DNA of 64,000 nt from Marthasterias glacialis (GCA_911728455.2 OU452222.1:11670767-11734766), one strand, 5' to 3'. Positions 51,944 to 63,245 are shown, counted from the first letter of the stretch. Numbers and translations are program-made. Notes: generated from the sequence alone by a model not told the origin.

Positions 51944-52169
51944 CTTTGTTTGTTTGTTTGTTTGTTTGTTTGTTTGTTTTGTTGTTTGTTTGTTTGCCGG
52001 TTGGTTTGTCGGTTTGTTTGTTTGTTTGTTTGTTTGTTTGTTTGTTTGTTGGGTTGTTTGTTTGTTTGTTTGTTTGTTTGTTGGGTTGTTTGTTTGTTTG
52101 TTTGTTTGTTTGTTGGGTTGTTTGTTTGTTTGTTTGTTTGTTTGTTTGTTTGCTTGTTTGTTTGCTTGT

Positions 52170-52221
<52 letters not shown>

Positions 52222-52292
52222 TTGTTTGTTTGTTTGTTTGTTTGTTTGTTTGTTTGTTTGTTTGTTTGTTTGTTTGTTTGTTTGTTTGTGTG
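51944..52292. repeat. Long (TTTG)n / (TTGC)n microsatellite
   Basis: About 350 bp of TTTG with three GGGTTG interruptions 32 bp apart (near 52049, 52081 and 52113) and a TTGC stretch at about 52150-52220. Open frames through it (poly Leu-Phe-Val-Cys, or Lys-Gln-Thr-Asn on the other strand) are artefacts. Confidence 0.97.
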
Positions 52293-52914
52293 TTGTTGTT
52301 TTTTCCTCACCAACCTGCCTTTACATAATTTTCTCCTCCCCTTTTTATTTTTTCCTGTATTACTGCACACCGTACATTTTACCTGTTTTTATTAGTATAA
52401 ACGCGTTTCAGAACTAAATACTATTTGAATTGAATTGAAATGGATAGGATAGCAGCTCTATGAGAATGCGGTCTGATCAGAGAAGTTGTAGGTTAGCATG
52501 CGGAGCAACAGTGTCCACTTTTTGTATACGTCTTCTTGGAAAGATCAACAAATAATTCCGTTTTGAAAAGACAAGAAAGCTGAGAGTAAAGCCGGCGATA
52601 GAATCACAGAAAATGACACAAACAAAAAATGAAAACAAAGACGGCGTTTGCCCAGGCGTCTGCCTCCATGCACTGAAGGAGAAACAAAAAGCTTGCACCG
52701 AGGTGGAGGTTGATAGCTTTGTAGTTTTGCAGTGATTTATATTTTAAGCTTGGAAGTTGAAAGACTAATTATTGTTTTCAAAAGAATTGACAACATTTGT
52801 CTCTGTTTGTCTTCGTGGCTTGCAGTAGTTCCATCAGCCTCCTTCAGTGTGTGACAATATTGACCCAGAACCCATCAGCTGTGGGGACATTCAATTTTGA
52901 AACACAAGTTCCCC

Positions 52915-53075
52915 ATCGTGCCAAACGGAGGTTTACAAGGGCCTTTTCTTAACTTCGGCCCAGGCTCCGGTTCCAGGCTCCGTTTTGATGTTGGAGCACC
53001 GTACAAAATGTACACTGCTTCCAAATTGATGGCGAAGCCCAAGCCGAGGTGTGGAAAAGGCCCCGGGTTTGACTG
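52915..53075. repeat. Hexanucleotide-arm foldback (copy 4)
   Basis: GGGCCTTTTCTTAACTTCGG and CAGGCTCCGGTTCCAGGCTCC against AAGCCCAAGCCGAGG and GGAAAAGGCCC. Confidence 0.6.
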
Positions 53076-53148
53076 TTTTAAATCTGTCACAACTTCAAAA
53101 ATGTTTCTCAGTCATGGCCACCAAAGTGGATGTACTGGACCCTTATCA

Positions 53149-53317
53149 CACTGCAAAAACTGGGGTGTTAAATTGATTCTCTCGGTATTTATATGTGACA
53201 ACACCGACATGGTGTGAGTTATCCCCATTGCTCTATCGTTGGTAAAATTAACACCATGTTGGTGTTGTCATATATAGATACCAAAAGAATCAAATTAACA
53301 CCCCAGTTTTTGCAGTG
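53149..53317. mobile_element. 169 bp MITE with CACTGCAAAAAC ends
   Basis: CACTGCAAAAACTGGGGTG at the left pairs with CACCCCAGTTTTTGCAGTG at the right, and TGACAACACCGACATGGTG pairs imperfectly with CACCATGTTGGTGTTGTCA inside. The two arms cover nearly all the element. Confidence 0.8.
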
Positions 53318-53387
53318 CATGGTGTTGCTATTTTGATTTTTCTGAAAAAAAAACCAAACCGAGGCTGGGTGGAAATGAGTCTTGTCC

Positions 53388-53393
53388 TTTATT
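53388..53393 (-). terminator. Dipeptidase poly(A) signal
   Basis: Minus-strand AATAAA 173 bp past the stop at 53566, supporting 53566-53670 as the principal last exon. Confidence 0.5.
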
Positions 53394-53565
53394 AGAAATG
53401 AGAATTATAACTCTCATTGTAACTGTGTATACAAGGTACCTGACCAAGACGGCCATACCATAATAATGTTCGTTAAAAGAGAAAAGTCAAGCGCTTGGGT
53501 TAGTCGGCGTCCAGGTTAGTCGGAGTATGTTCCCAAGGCGAAGGCAGTGTAGAGGTTAGCTAAGC

Positions 53566-53670
53566 TTAGGGGACGTAGGTCCTGCAGGTATTGTTAGTCT
53601 CCCATGGGTTCTCTCTAGGGATGGTTTGGTCATAAGGTTTCACATCTGCCGCCATCTTGGCATCCCTTAC
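53566..53670 (-). CDS. Dipeptidase terminal exon
   Basis: [20 protein letters not shown] then [14 protein letters not shown] and TAA (53566-53568). Confidence 0.9.
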   Translation of the reverse strand, partial: VRDAKMAADVKPYDQTIPRENPWETNNTCRTYVP

Positions 53671-53894
53671 CTGGTGATAAAGGACAGCAGACACAATTAT
53701 ACCAAAAACAAACGTGCGCCAAATGAACAATTATTTGTTAGTAGCCACTAATTATGTTTGCATGACAAGTACAATAGCACGGGGGGAAGTGCAATAACAA
53801 GAACGGTGACTGCGAAGCGAATTGTGGCGTCAGAGTGGAGATTCACAAAGACCAAACTTCGCCTGGCAGAGTTGGCAGTGTTTGCCCATAACTT

Positions 53895-53943
<49 letters not shown>

Positions 53944-56900
53944 GCAGCCGAACCAGTGCGCTTGCCTGCCCACAAGCTCGCTGTCTCATGCTGTCACAAA
54001 ATTAGCCCGAACATGGCCGTCTTTTTCCCCCCGCAGAAACGGCGAACATTGTTGATGAATATTGTTCTTTCTGATGAGCCTTCCAAGTTATTTAAAGGGT
54101 GTATTTTGTCGCCAGAAATAGCCAAAGCGAAGCTGACCATGACCATAGCAGTCTTTGGAGAACGGGTTTTACGGAAATTTAAACTGCTCTATAGATGTAC
54201 AGTTAGTTTGAGATTTCAATCCGCAGCTGTTCTGCATAATGTGATACATGTACTTTGGGTGACACTAGGTGGCAGCAGACTTTTCATGTGAATCCAGAGT
54301 TCTCAGATATGCGCATGCTCAGAACAACACAAACACTGGAGATTATCTGATATGTCTGCTGCCACCTAGCGATCCAAAGACTCCCCTTGGCATTGAGCTG
54401 GCGGGTCAACCAACGACGGACACTTGAAAGCCAACCATTAAAAAGTAAACCGCCTTCTCTTACCTCTTCAGCAGCTCTAAAGACCCTGAGCAGATTATCC
54501 CCAAGGAGTTTCTTGATGTCCTCTTCGGACCACCGTCCCGTCTCGATGAGGGCAGCGATCAGGTCAGGGAACTTGGACACATCCTCAAGGCCAGTGGGTA
54601 CCCTGGTAAGTCAACATCAACTCAAAGGTTTTGTTACGTGGTAATCAGTTATCTTCCATACTTGTAACGTATTATTTTCTGATTGGTAATCTGTTATTTC
54701 CTAATTGGTAATGCGTTATTTGCTAATTGTTATCTGACTTCCCCATCAGTAATCCGCCGTTATTTGATTGGCAATCCAAAATTTGTCTTTGGTAATCAGG
54801 TTTTCTAAAATTAGGACTTGGCATTATTTTTTATGAAGGTTGTAAAACTAAGGGTTACACAATGGGTACACACTGATAAAGGGCGTGTGTATGTTTTTAG
54901 TTCTATCTTATTGTCCAAAGCAACAGCGGAGGAACCACCAAGTAGCATTCCCGTGGTTTCTTCCGGCAGGCCTCCCATATTGGTTTGTTTTCTTTACTTG
55001 TTTCCTTTGAGTGGCTTCTGTGGACTGTCTCCAGCTTTAATGCTTAATTTTATGTTTTCCACGTTTCTCTCTTGATCATCAATTCACAAATAGAAATACA
55101 CGGAACTGAAGTGAGTTGTACCAATACGACCACATATTTCAAATAGATCGCCCCCCGCCAAAAAAAAGATTGTTCCTTTGGTATACCACCAGACGAGGCT
55201 AGGTTTCGGATTTGGGCTCTTTGCGAAACAACGACTCGGTCTTGGGCTCCGGCTTTTAGGCTCTGTGTGCTTTCGGTACAGGGGCTTAAACAGTCGGGCA
55301 GAGCCCAACGCCGGAGCCCACGCCGGAGCCCAAGCAGTCTTTCGAAAAGGACCATATAGTTCGGTGTACCTCTTAATTACCACCATGAACAAATTCGCAG
55401 TCTCTTACCACTATGGGTGTTTTCGAAATGTGGTCTTGGCATCGACTAGTAAACAGTGCTTATATGAGTAATTTAACTTACGTATTCACACCATCGTAGT
55501 CAGACCCAATGCCCACTATGTCAATCCCTGCGCCGTCGCGAATGCCCCGGATGTGCTCAATATGCTCTGCAGAACAAGATCAAGACAAAACAACCAATTA
55601 AACAATTATTGTTAATAGGTGGCTTTTCCCAGAATCAATTCACCTAGGCTAAAACACAGGCTCATCAGGAAACGAACTGCACCCCAGGAAATAATATTCG
55701 GGTCTTACGTATAATTTGGTCCAGCGTGGCTTCGTTTATGTCAGCACTGACGTTCATTGGTGGACAGTTGATGTACTTCGTGTAGAAATTTACCATAACC
55801 ACACCTTGGTTGTCAACCTGAGTTGTAATAGTAAAAGAAATCAAAATTGGACGAGTAGTTGGCGTATTATCGGGGTTCTCGGATTCGTGTCTAACTTTGG
55901 GATTGGTTTCCATTAACCCATCGGATTACTGTGGCCAGCATCTTTTGTACATGTGATTTTTATTTGGAAGGAATGTATGTTCACTTACGATGCGCTCCAG
56001 TACTGAATCCGGCACGTTACGGTACGAGTTGCAGACGGAGAATGCCGAGGAATGACTGTAAATGACGGGAGCTTCGACGATGTCGAGGATGTCGTTCATG
56101 GTGGCTACAGAGACATGGGATAAATCGACCAGCATCCCGAGTCGATTCATCTCACGGATGACTGCCTGGGGTTGAAGGAGAAACAAATATCACTATAGCT
56201 GATACACCCTTTTTACATTGAGACAGGCTTCCAAACAACGCCTCACGCTGTCGCCATCTTGGTCGTGCACCATATGTACAATAGCAACAACAACTACTGA
56301 TGTTAGCAGGCGAAAAATGGAGCCAGATTATCCCCCTACCTTAATTTTGGTCCATCTGTGCTTTTCCCAAGCCTCTGCTTTGGGCTCCAGCTTCGGTTTG
56401 GGCTTCGTGATCTGTGTATGAGCAGCGTGCTGTTTGCGAAGAACCTTCAAGCCCGGAGCCGGAGCCTAAAAGGCCCCACTCCGAGCTTGAAGGTTCTTCG
56501 GTTGGTTCGTTCTTTACTGGTACTTCCCCAGTTATTCCACTTGTCATTGGTTGATCACGGAGCGAGGCTACTTTGTATCATAATGTACTTTTACTTTCTG
56601 GTTTAGGAGCTCTTCGTTGTAGTCCACAAATATTGTGTTTATATGCCATGAACATGCATGAAATAAATCACATCACTGTAAATTGTATTATAACCCAACT
56701 CCAAAGAAACCAACGTGGTCCCGCTTGTTTAAGGACAAAAGCAAAGTTTACTAAGTTCATAGATCCACAAGACTCGGGAAAGTACTGAGTATATAGTGCT
56801 TTATACTCACATCGGTGTGTGGGTATAAAACACAAATAGTATTCATAGATTATGTTGCCATGTCACCTTGTCCCCGTTTTCAATGTTTTCGTTTCAGTTA

Positions 56901-59309
56901 GTAATAATGTTTGTTTCACAACGAGTTTAAACCATACCTGCCCAAAGTCATTTATTCCATCCAGACTGAAGGGAGTTGGATCACTGTCCTCCAACCAGTT
57001 GTCGGCCCTGATTGAAAAATAATAAGAAGAAATATCAAATTAACTTAGTGAATACTATACAAAGCAGAATAAATCTTCCATACTTTTTGTTATCGGGGTT
57101 TTCCATTTTTGAATGTAGATTTGAAGTATCATCGAGTTGACAAATTTTAGATCTCAGAGACAAAAGCTTACTTTTGTTTTCCAATTCGGAGAGAAAGTTT
57201 GAATTTGAATCTCCTCCCACGCCTCAGTCATGTTGACATATTTGTATCGAGTCCATGGTAATATGCTTGGAGTCTTACAAGAGATGGTAGAGACACACAT
57301 AGAGATAGTGCAATATCTGGTTCTACGTTTTAGTTCATGCCGTTATTGACTGGAAACAAGACTATTGACAGATTGTTTACCCATAGAGCGCTCTGGTTTT
57401 CATACATATTTGCATGGATGACCATGAACTTGAAAAAGTTCCCCAAACATGTGTGCGCGAAAAGTTCACCTTAAACTTGAAACTGTTTCAGTCAATTGTA
57501 TGTTGTTTGATTGATTTACCATGGGGTGTTGCAGCTGTGCGTTACCGTCATGTAGCGGACGCCGAGGTCATACAGCATGCGCAGAACGCCCAGATGGCTG
57601 TCAATGTTGTGACCGCCCTCAACGCCGATAAGGGAGGCAACCTTTCCTTTGCTGTGGGCGTCCACAATACCTGAAATTGACAAGGACGCAAGATTTCACC
57701 ATCCAAAGTGATTTGACAAACTGTTCTGGATTCCTCTCAAAGTAAAATGACACTGTAGTCCTATTAGAAACATTAATAATAACACGTTGATCACTCTGTT
57801 TTTGTTTTACCACGGTAAATAGATTGTAAATATTTATTGGTCGAGAACCGATCACAAGATGTGCCACAAAGACGTATGTACATGGCAGGCGCGCTCAGGA
57901 GGGAAATATGAGTAATGTACCCCCACGGGGTACATTACCTTGATTGTGCCCGCCGCTGGTCGTTTCCACCACCTTGTACAAAAGTAGAAATAGACCCGGG
58001 TATGAGGTTGTATAAAGCGTTTGAATTATTTTTGTTTAACTAAACAACACAATAATTATGTAACGTTCAATCATTAATAAAGAAATATAATGGATTTCAC
58101 ATTAAAATGTTTGTTTCCCAACCCTGCAATCTATGACCATGCATAACATAACTTAATAAATGTATCACGCTGTTTTGTACACCCTTGGGGCAAATGGCAC
58201 CATCGGCTTCCCTCTTGGTTGCCATTTGCCCCCACAAAACACCATGAAGCTCGCCACAGCGTGCAAGAATTGCACAATGTTGTCGCAGTTTGATGACGAC
58301 CATTGAGGGGTACTGAAGTACATGAGGCACTTTCCAAATCCAGGTTTGGGCTCCCACTCCGGCTTGGGCTCTGGCTCCGGCGTTCAATTTGGAGCAGTGT
58401 GCATTTTGCACAGTGCTTGGCCAGCATCAAACGGAGCCCGTAGCCATAGCCGTAGCCAAACTCTGGCCAGCATCAAACGGAGCCCGTAGCCATAGCCGTA
58501 GCCAAACTCTGAGCCGAGGTTTGGAATAATAAGCCCGAGGAGCCCAATGACGTTGAGGGCGCTATCTGTCATACGTTTGTGACGTTAAAACTCCCACAAC
58601 ACGACGTGCAAAAATACTGTTAAAGAGTACACTAGGCTGTTAGTAAACTATTCTAAATAGGTGCCCATGACCTACCGTCAGCAGTTGTAACAAACTGAAA
58701 GGTGTCAGGGTACCAGTCGCACATTCTCTTGATGACGTCAATCTGGTCCAGTATGTGATTAATGGCATCATTGTACTGGGAGGTACAAGATGTGTAGGCT
58801 GCCCAAAACTACAAATATAGAGGGAAAACTATTGATTAGTCATAAAAAAAAAACCTTTGCACTGACGTCACACGCAGCCACTGTCTGTCCATGCTGCAAG
58901 GTCTGACATTTTGGGCAACCAGAATGCATGTAACACGCGCGTCATCAAACCGCGCGCGTTACCTCAAACCGTGCACTCCCCAGTTCAGTTATACACGGAG
59001 GGAATCCAACTCAAAAAAAAATGGCGCAACCAAGATTTACAATTTATCGTGAAAGATGACGTCAGCTTTTGTTTTGATCACGTGAACATGAAATATAAAT
59101 CTAAGCTCATGGTTTATTTTAACGTTGTCAAGGATTGGGGTGGGGGTGGAGAGTTGGGGTTGTCTTCACTCACCTGACCCCCGACTTTGCCCGCCTGAAG
59201 CCGGGGTATGTCAGTGTGGAGTGTTGTACTGCTCAGGTCGGCACTCAGATCAATGTCTTTCAGCCGGTTGTTGTACAGTTGTTTCAGTTGCCATGGCAAA
59301 TCATTGTGG
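53566..59309 (-). CDS. Membrane-dipeptidase-like zinc peptidase (M19), 9 exons, 5' end missing
   Basis: Exons in transcript order are 59174-59309, 58676-58808, 57520-57670, 56938-57007, 55989-56165, 55709-55817, 55483-55567, 54464-54602 and 53566-53670. All have GT-AG boundaries in compatible phases and give 368 residues from the Gly of the first metal motif. The zinc ligands of renal dipeptidase (DPEP1) are all present: His and Asp in HNDLPW, the bridging Glu in GVEGGH, and His in DLSHVSV and YSHSSA, plus the substrate-side Asp in GSDYDG. The family hydrolyses dipeptides, cystinyl-bis-glycine and leukotriene D4 at the cell surface. The signal-peptide exon was not found. The C-terminus stops just after the NTCRTYVP cysteine, with no GPI-attachment tail. 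The 55567 boundary is uncertain by one base. Confidence 0.93.
53898..53941. repeat. (TC)n microsatellite
   Basis: About 44 bp of uninterrupted TC in the last dipeptidase intron. Confidence 0.95.
54255..54382. repeat. ~125 bp hairpin element (copy 2)
   Basis: CTAGGTGGCAGCAGAC and GTCTGCTGCCACCTAG arms with TGCGCATGCTCAGAACAAC inside; close relative of 48957-49083. It sits in the last intron, 80 bp from the penultimate exon. Confidence 0.75.
54464..54602 (-). CDS. Dipeptidase exon, penultimate
   Basis: [20 protein letters not shown] to [15 protein letters not shown]; the DNLLRVF helix is a family signature. Confidence 0.94.
54640..54800. repeat. Degenerate ~27 bp tandem repeat
   Basis: Reiterated (G)TTATTT(G/C)CTAATTGGTAATC phrases, five or six rounds. 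Confidence 0.6.
55195..55350. repeat. Hexanucleotide-arm foldback (copy 5)
   Basis: CTTGGGCTCCGGCTTTTAGG against CGCCGGAGCCCACGCCGGAG; arms of GGCTCC hexamers, in a dipeptidase intron. Confidence 0.65.
55483..55567 (-). CDS. Dipeptidase exon with GIGSDYDG
   Basis: [20 protein letters not shown] then SDYDGVN. The Asp of SDYDG is the conserved substrate-site residue. The 5' boundary may be off by one base. Confidence 0.9.
55709..55817 (-). CDS. Dipeptidase exon, VMVNFY segment
   Basis: [20 protein letters not shown] to LDQII, 109 bp. Confidence 0.92.
55989..56165 (-). CDS. Dipeptidase exon with two metal His
   Basis: [20 protein letters not shown] and the [12 protein letters not shown] motif, ending SVLERI. 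Both metal-binding histidines are in this exon. Confidence 0.94.
56358..56480. repeat. Hexanucleotide-arm foldback (copy 6)
   Basis: CTTTTCCCAAGCCTCTGC and GGGCTCCAGCTTCGG against AAGCCCGGAGCCGGAGCC. Confidence 0.6.
56938..57007 (-). CDS. Dipeptidase exon, ADNWLED segment
   Basis: [20 protein letters not shown] to FGQ; a 70 bp exon in the family position. Confidence 0.9.
57520..57670 (-). CDS. Dipeptidase exon with bridging Glu
   Basis: [20 protein letters not shown] through the VTHSCNTP motif. The Glu of GVEGGH bridges the two zincs in the family. Confidence 0.94.
58325..58530. repeat. Hexanucleotide-arm foldback (copy 7) with internal 46 bp duplication
   Basis: CTTTCCAAATCCAGGTTTGG and GGGCTCTGGCTCCGG against AGCCGTAGCC and GAGCCGAGGTTTGGAA. 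The right arm has an exact-looking 46 bp tandem duplication starting at 58419 and 58465. Confidence 0.7.
58676..58808 (-). CDS. Dipeptidase exon, FWAAYTSC segment
   Basis: [20 protein letters not shown] to VTTAD. Matches the family region between the first metal motif and the bridging Glu. Confidence 0.92.
58857..59010. repeat. Dispersed repeat, second copy of 25130-25290
   Basis: Shares CACTGACGTCACACG, CACTGTCTGTCC, CATTTTGGG and the GGAGGGAATCC end in order. Confidence 0.5.
59174..59309 (-). CDS. Dipeptidase exon with first metal motif
   Basis: Begins with the last base of a Gly codon, then [18 protein letters not shown], ending KVGGQ. The acceptor is preceded by a (CT)n tract. It contributes the His-x-Asp zinc ligands. 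Confidence 0.92.
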
Positions 59310-61059
59310 CTGTGAACAGAGAGAGAGAGAGAGCAAGACCCATCGATTAAAGAGAATCCGAAAACAATTTGATGCAAAATGGAAAAACAATACTGACATT
59401 AATAGATGTTAATGTTTGCATCGCGGATAAAGAATTTTATTATTATTATTTTTTTTTGTAAACCAAGATTTATACATATTGGTGTAAGGGTAAAACAAGC
59501 CATATTAATACTGATATTATTAGACCGTTTTGCACACAGTGCATGGTGGACATCGAATCCTCAAGTTTGCACATTGATCTCATGAGACGTAGGGTCTAAT
59601 ATCTCCAGCCGATAAGTCTGTGGAATTGTTATAGTTATTTTGGCTTTTGAGACGCCAAAATTTCGTGTTAATGCGAAATGTTTACTTGATGCAATAGGCC
59701 TTATTTTTGCAATAGGCGCCCTTTGGGGTAGATTGGTCGGCTCATTCTCGTTCGGTTGATGTTCGGCCATGTATAAGGCCCGTTTTGAACACCGCATGGT
59801 ACGAAGGAAAGCTTGACCGGGCCGGGGGCTGGAGAGGGGGACTGGTTGAGTCTCAGCCCTATTGAAAAAAGGTGTGTTCTAGATCAAAATGGAGTCGAGG
59901 TCATGGTCTGTACAACAGAGCTTCCTTGAGGATTGAAGGTGTATTCAAAGTTTATCTTGAAGTTGCAGGCACATTGTCCTGTCGGGGACCTTGACGCCTC
60001 TTCTCTGCTTCATCATTCGACGTGATGGCACAATACAATGCAGGCCTTCCGTCTCTAAGATCCGCAGTGTGTGTGAAAAACAACTTTTGGGTTTTTCAAC
60101 ATGTTTGCTTGTCAGCCTTAGGCGTTGTCCTGTAAAGTTGTAAATTTGCACGACCCCTCTCCCGCCCTTGGTTGTGCATTATTAGTTCCCGTGGTTCCTG
60201 TTTGAATAGGATATAAGTAAAGGTGTGATACCAATGGGAATGTGTAACGGGGTACGTGTATTTGCATTTCTCATGGTGATTGCGGTACGTATTAAAAACA
60301 CTGTACTCCACGCCATAGCATCTTGCGCTTGTTGACTTCGGCTTCAAGCGACTTCGGCTACGGCTGTGACCGTTGGCCGCAGCCACTGCGTTGGAGAATA
60401 GGACTTTTCGGCGATTCAGCCAAAGCCACAGCCAAAGCCGGAAATTACGCACATAATGCATTGACGCATAACCAGCAGACTGATACTGCACACTAAAGTA
60501 TGCGCTCTCGTCGTGGCATTGCAAGGTCAAAGGTTACATCTCCCAGGAACCCTTGGGTTTTAAGTTATTCACAAGCCTCGAAAGTGTGACGTCAGATGTT
60601 CTATAATAATAAAGTGATAACATGTGGCGTTTTTTTTATAACCACTGCAAGCCTTGACTCGGCCCCCATGTGTGTTTTTTTTTATCTGTGCACGCTTTAC
60701 CAAGTGCGAATCGCTTTGCGATTTGTATTAATATATCATATGGGGTCATTCATGGTGGAAGGTTAAACCATGGTTTAACCATTGAGTTTCTGATGGAAAG
60801 ACCAATGATTGTGCTACTCTCGTATTACTACTAGTACAGTTTGTTCGCTCATTTATTATTGTATGCATGCCTTATACTGGATGGTGGTTAGATGAACAGA
60901 GTACAGTTTTAAATTATCGATTAGGTTCGATCTGAAACTTCATTGATAGTTAAGGTCATACATTTTCTTCCTCCATGGTCATACTAAGCTTACCTCATAA
61001 GAAATACTGTCAAAGTCGAGAAAAACAGCATTTTCTTTGATGAGCTTCACGGTTTAAAA
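59310..61059. other. Upstream of the dipeptidase exons, no exon recognised
   Basis: A signal-peptide exon ending in a phase-2 donor is expected here or beyond, but none was recognised. The stretch holds one hexanucleotide-arm foldback (60325-60448) and otherwise unique AT-rich DNA. Confidence 0.4.
60325..60448. repeat. Hexanucleotide-arm foldback (copy 8)
   Basis: CTTCGGCTACGGCTGTGACC against AGCCAAAGCCACAGCCAAAG. Confidence 0.6.
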
Positions 61060-62115
61060 ATCTACTCATGTACAAGATGTTCAACTGCAAACCTCACTAT
61101 ACTGTATTCCCACCATGCAGTTACAAATCCTACTCATGTACATGTACATGGTGTTCCCACAAACCTTACTAGATTGTATCTCAACCATGCAAAGTTTCAA
61201 ATCCTACCCACGTACATGGTGTTACCGCAAAACTTACTAGATTATAATTATCTCCACCATGAAAAGTTTCAAATCCTACTCATGTACATGGTGTTACTGC
61301 AAACCTTACTAGATTGTATCGCCACCATGCAAAGTTTCAAATCCTACTCATGTACATGGTGTTACCATAAACCTTACTAGATTGTATCTCAACCATGAAC
61401 AGTTTCAAATCTTACTCACATACATGGTGTTACCACAAACCTTACTAGATTGTATCTCCACCATGCAAAGTTTCAAATCCTACTCATGTACATGGTGTTT
61501 TACCTAGATTGTATCTCCACCACGTATAGTTTCAAAACCTACTCATGTACATGGTTTTACAACAAACCTTACTAGATTGTTTCTCTTCCATGCTAAGTTT
61601 CAAATCCTACTCATGTACATGGTGTTACCATAAACCTTACTAGATTGTATCTCTACCATGCAAAGTTTCAAATCCTACTCATGTACATGGTGTTACTGCA
61701 AACCTTACTAGATTGTATCTCCACCATGCAAAGTTTCAAATCCTACTCATGTACATGGTGTTGCCGCAAACCTTACTAGATTGTATCTCCATCATGCAAA
61801 GTTTCAAATCCTACTCATGTACATGGTGTTACTGCAAACCTTACTAGATTGTATCTCCACCATGCAAAGTTTCAAATCCTACTCATGTACATGGTGTTAC
61901 CGCAAACCTTACTAGATTGTATCTCCACCATGCAAAGTTTCAAATCCTACTCATGTACATGGTGTTACTGCAAACCTTACTAGATTGTATCTCAACCATG
62001 CAAAGTTTCAAATCCTACTCATGTACTATGTGTTCATATTAAAACCTTACTTGATTTTCCATGTACATGGTGTATCCGCAAACATCACTAGATTGCGAAG
62101 TTTCAAATCCCACAA
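61060..62115. repeat. 68 bp minisatellite, about 15 copies
   Basis: Each unit contains CATGCAAAGTTTCAAATCCT, ACTCATGTACATGGTGTTAC and AAACCTTACTAGATTGTATC. Central copies are nearly identical; both ends are degenerate and the copy at about 61500 is shortened. Confidence 0.95.
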
Positions 62116-62949
62116 AACCATTTTGCGATGTTTTCACTATTAAAATCACGACCACCAATGTTAGTGAAAAGGTTAGTTGATTGGTGTGTTTGTTTTCAAA
62201 CTAGAGGATGGGAATGAATTTACCCTATGGCGATTAATATGTTCGGTGGTGAAATGTTTTGTTGCAGTACTGTGAAACTTATGATCGGGCGTAGGCCTGC
62301 ATGGAGGCATGTATACTGTCCCCGAGTGCAATATATATTGTAACATCATTTTGTGTTTGCAAAATTCTTTTGTTGGCATACCATTGACCACTGTTTGTTA
62401 TGGGAGGATTTGAGATTCAAACAAGTTCTTAACTGTAATAAGTAAACTTTTGGCTTTGGACTGTAGTGGTCGTTGTGCGGGTTATCAGTTTGAAAGCATT
62501 ACTGGTCAAATTTTCGCGGCTGTGACGTTGCAAAAAGAAAGGTCTTCTGTTGCACCTGAAATATGTAATAAAAAATGACTGATTTCGACGACCAGAGTTG
62601 ACGGCTCTTACGACGCTGCTAATAATGGATGTAAACAGTAGTTATCACACGATTGTCCCCAATTACCTCGCCACTCGACCCCGATGTGTATTTTGGGGCC
62701 TAAGTTAAAGGTAAAGTAGATTGTGTGTAATTATCGAGAACTAGATGTGCCAAGTTGCAACCTGAAAATCCCACTAAATAAAAAGTGCTTTTAAGCACCA
62801 ATCCTCCTGGAAAAAAAATACTATGCCCTTCCCTGGCAAACACTGTCAAAATCGAGAAAACAACAGCTTAAAAAAAAACCTCCGTTATCAAAGTGCTTTT
62901 AATATCAGTCTCAGCAATCGAAGTATAGGCCTCCATGAACGTGCGTTAC

Positions 62950-63245
62950 GCACTATTATGTCCGACATGGACTGTTATGTCGGACGACAACTTTGAATCA
63001 TTGTGTCCGACGGACCCATTGCGTCCGCGGACATAATGGATCGGACCTAATGGTTTGTCGGACCTAATGGTTTGTCGCACACCATGAGTCGGACGTAATG
63101 GTTTGTCGGACACTACATTAGTCGGACGTAATGGTTTGTCGGACACTATGAGTCGGACGTAATGGTTTGTCGGACACTATTGGTCGGACATAATGGTTTG
63201 TCGGACATAATGGTTCGTCAGACCATGGTCGGACACTATGGAACA
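62950..63245. repeat. ~31 bp minisatellite built from GTCGGAC half-units
   Basis: Alternating GTCGGACGTAATGG and TTTGTCGGACACTATGA phrases, about nine rounds, with inverted TCCGAC units at the left end. Confidence 0.9.

Noticed and set aside
51815..52417. Long open frames of Leu-Phe-Val-Cys or Lys-Gln-Thr-Asn
   Set aside because: They are translations of the (TTTG)n/(TTGC)n microsatellite in several frames and both strands; no codon bias or start context supports coding.
61060..62115. Possible CRISPR-like array
   Set aside because: The 68 bp units are contiguous and homogeneous with no unique spacers, and the context is a eukaryotic genome; it is a minisatellite.
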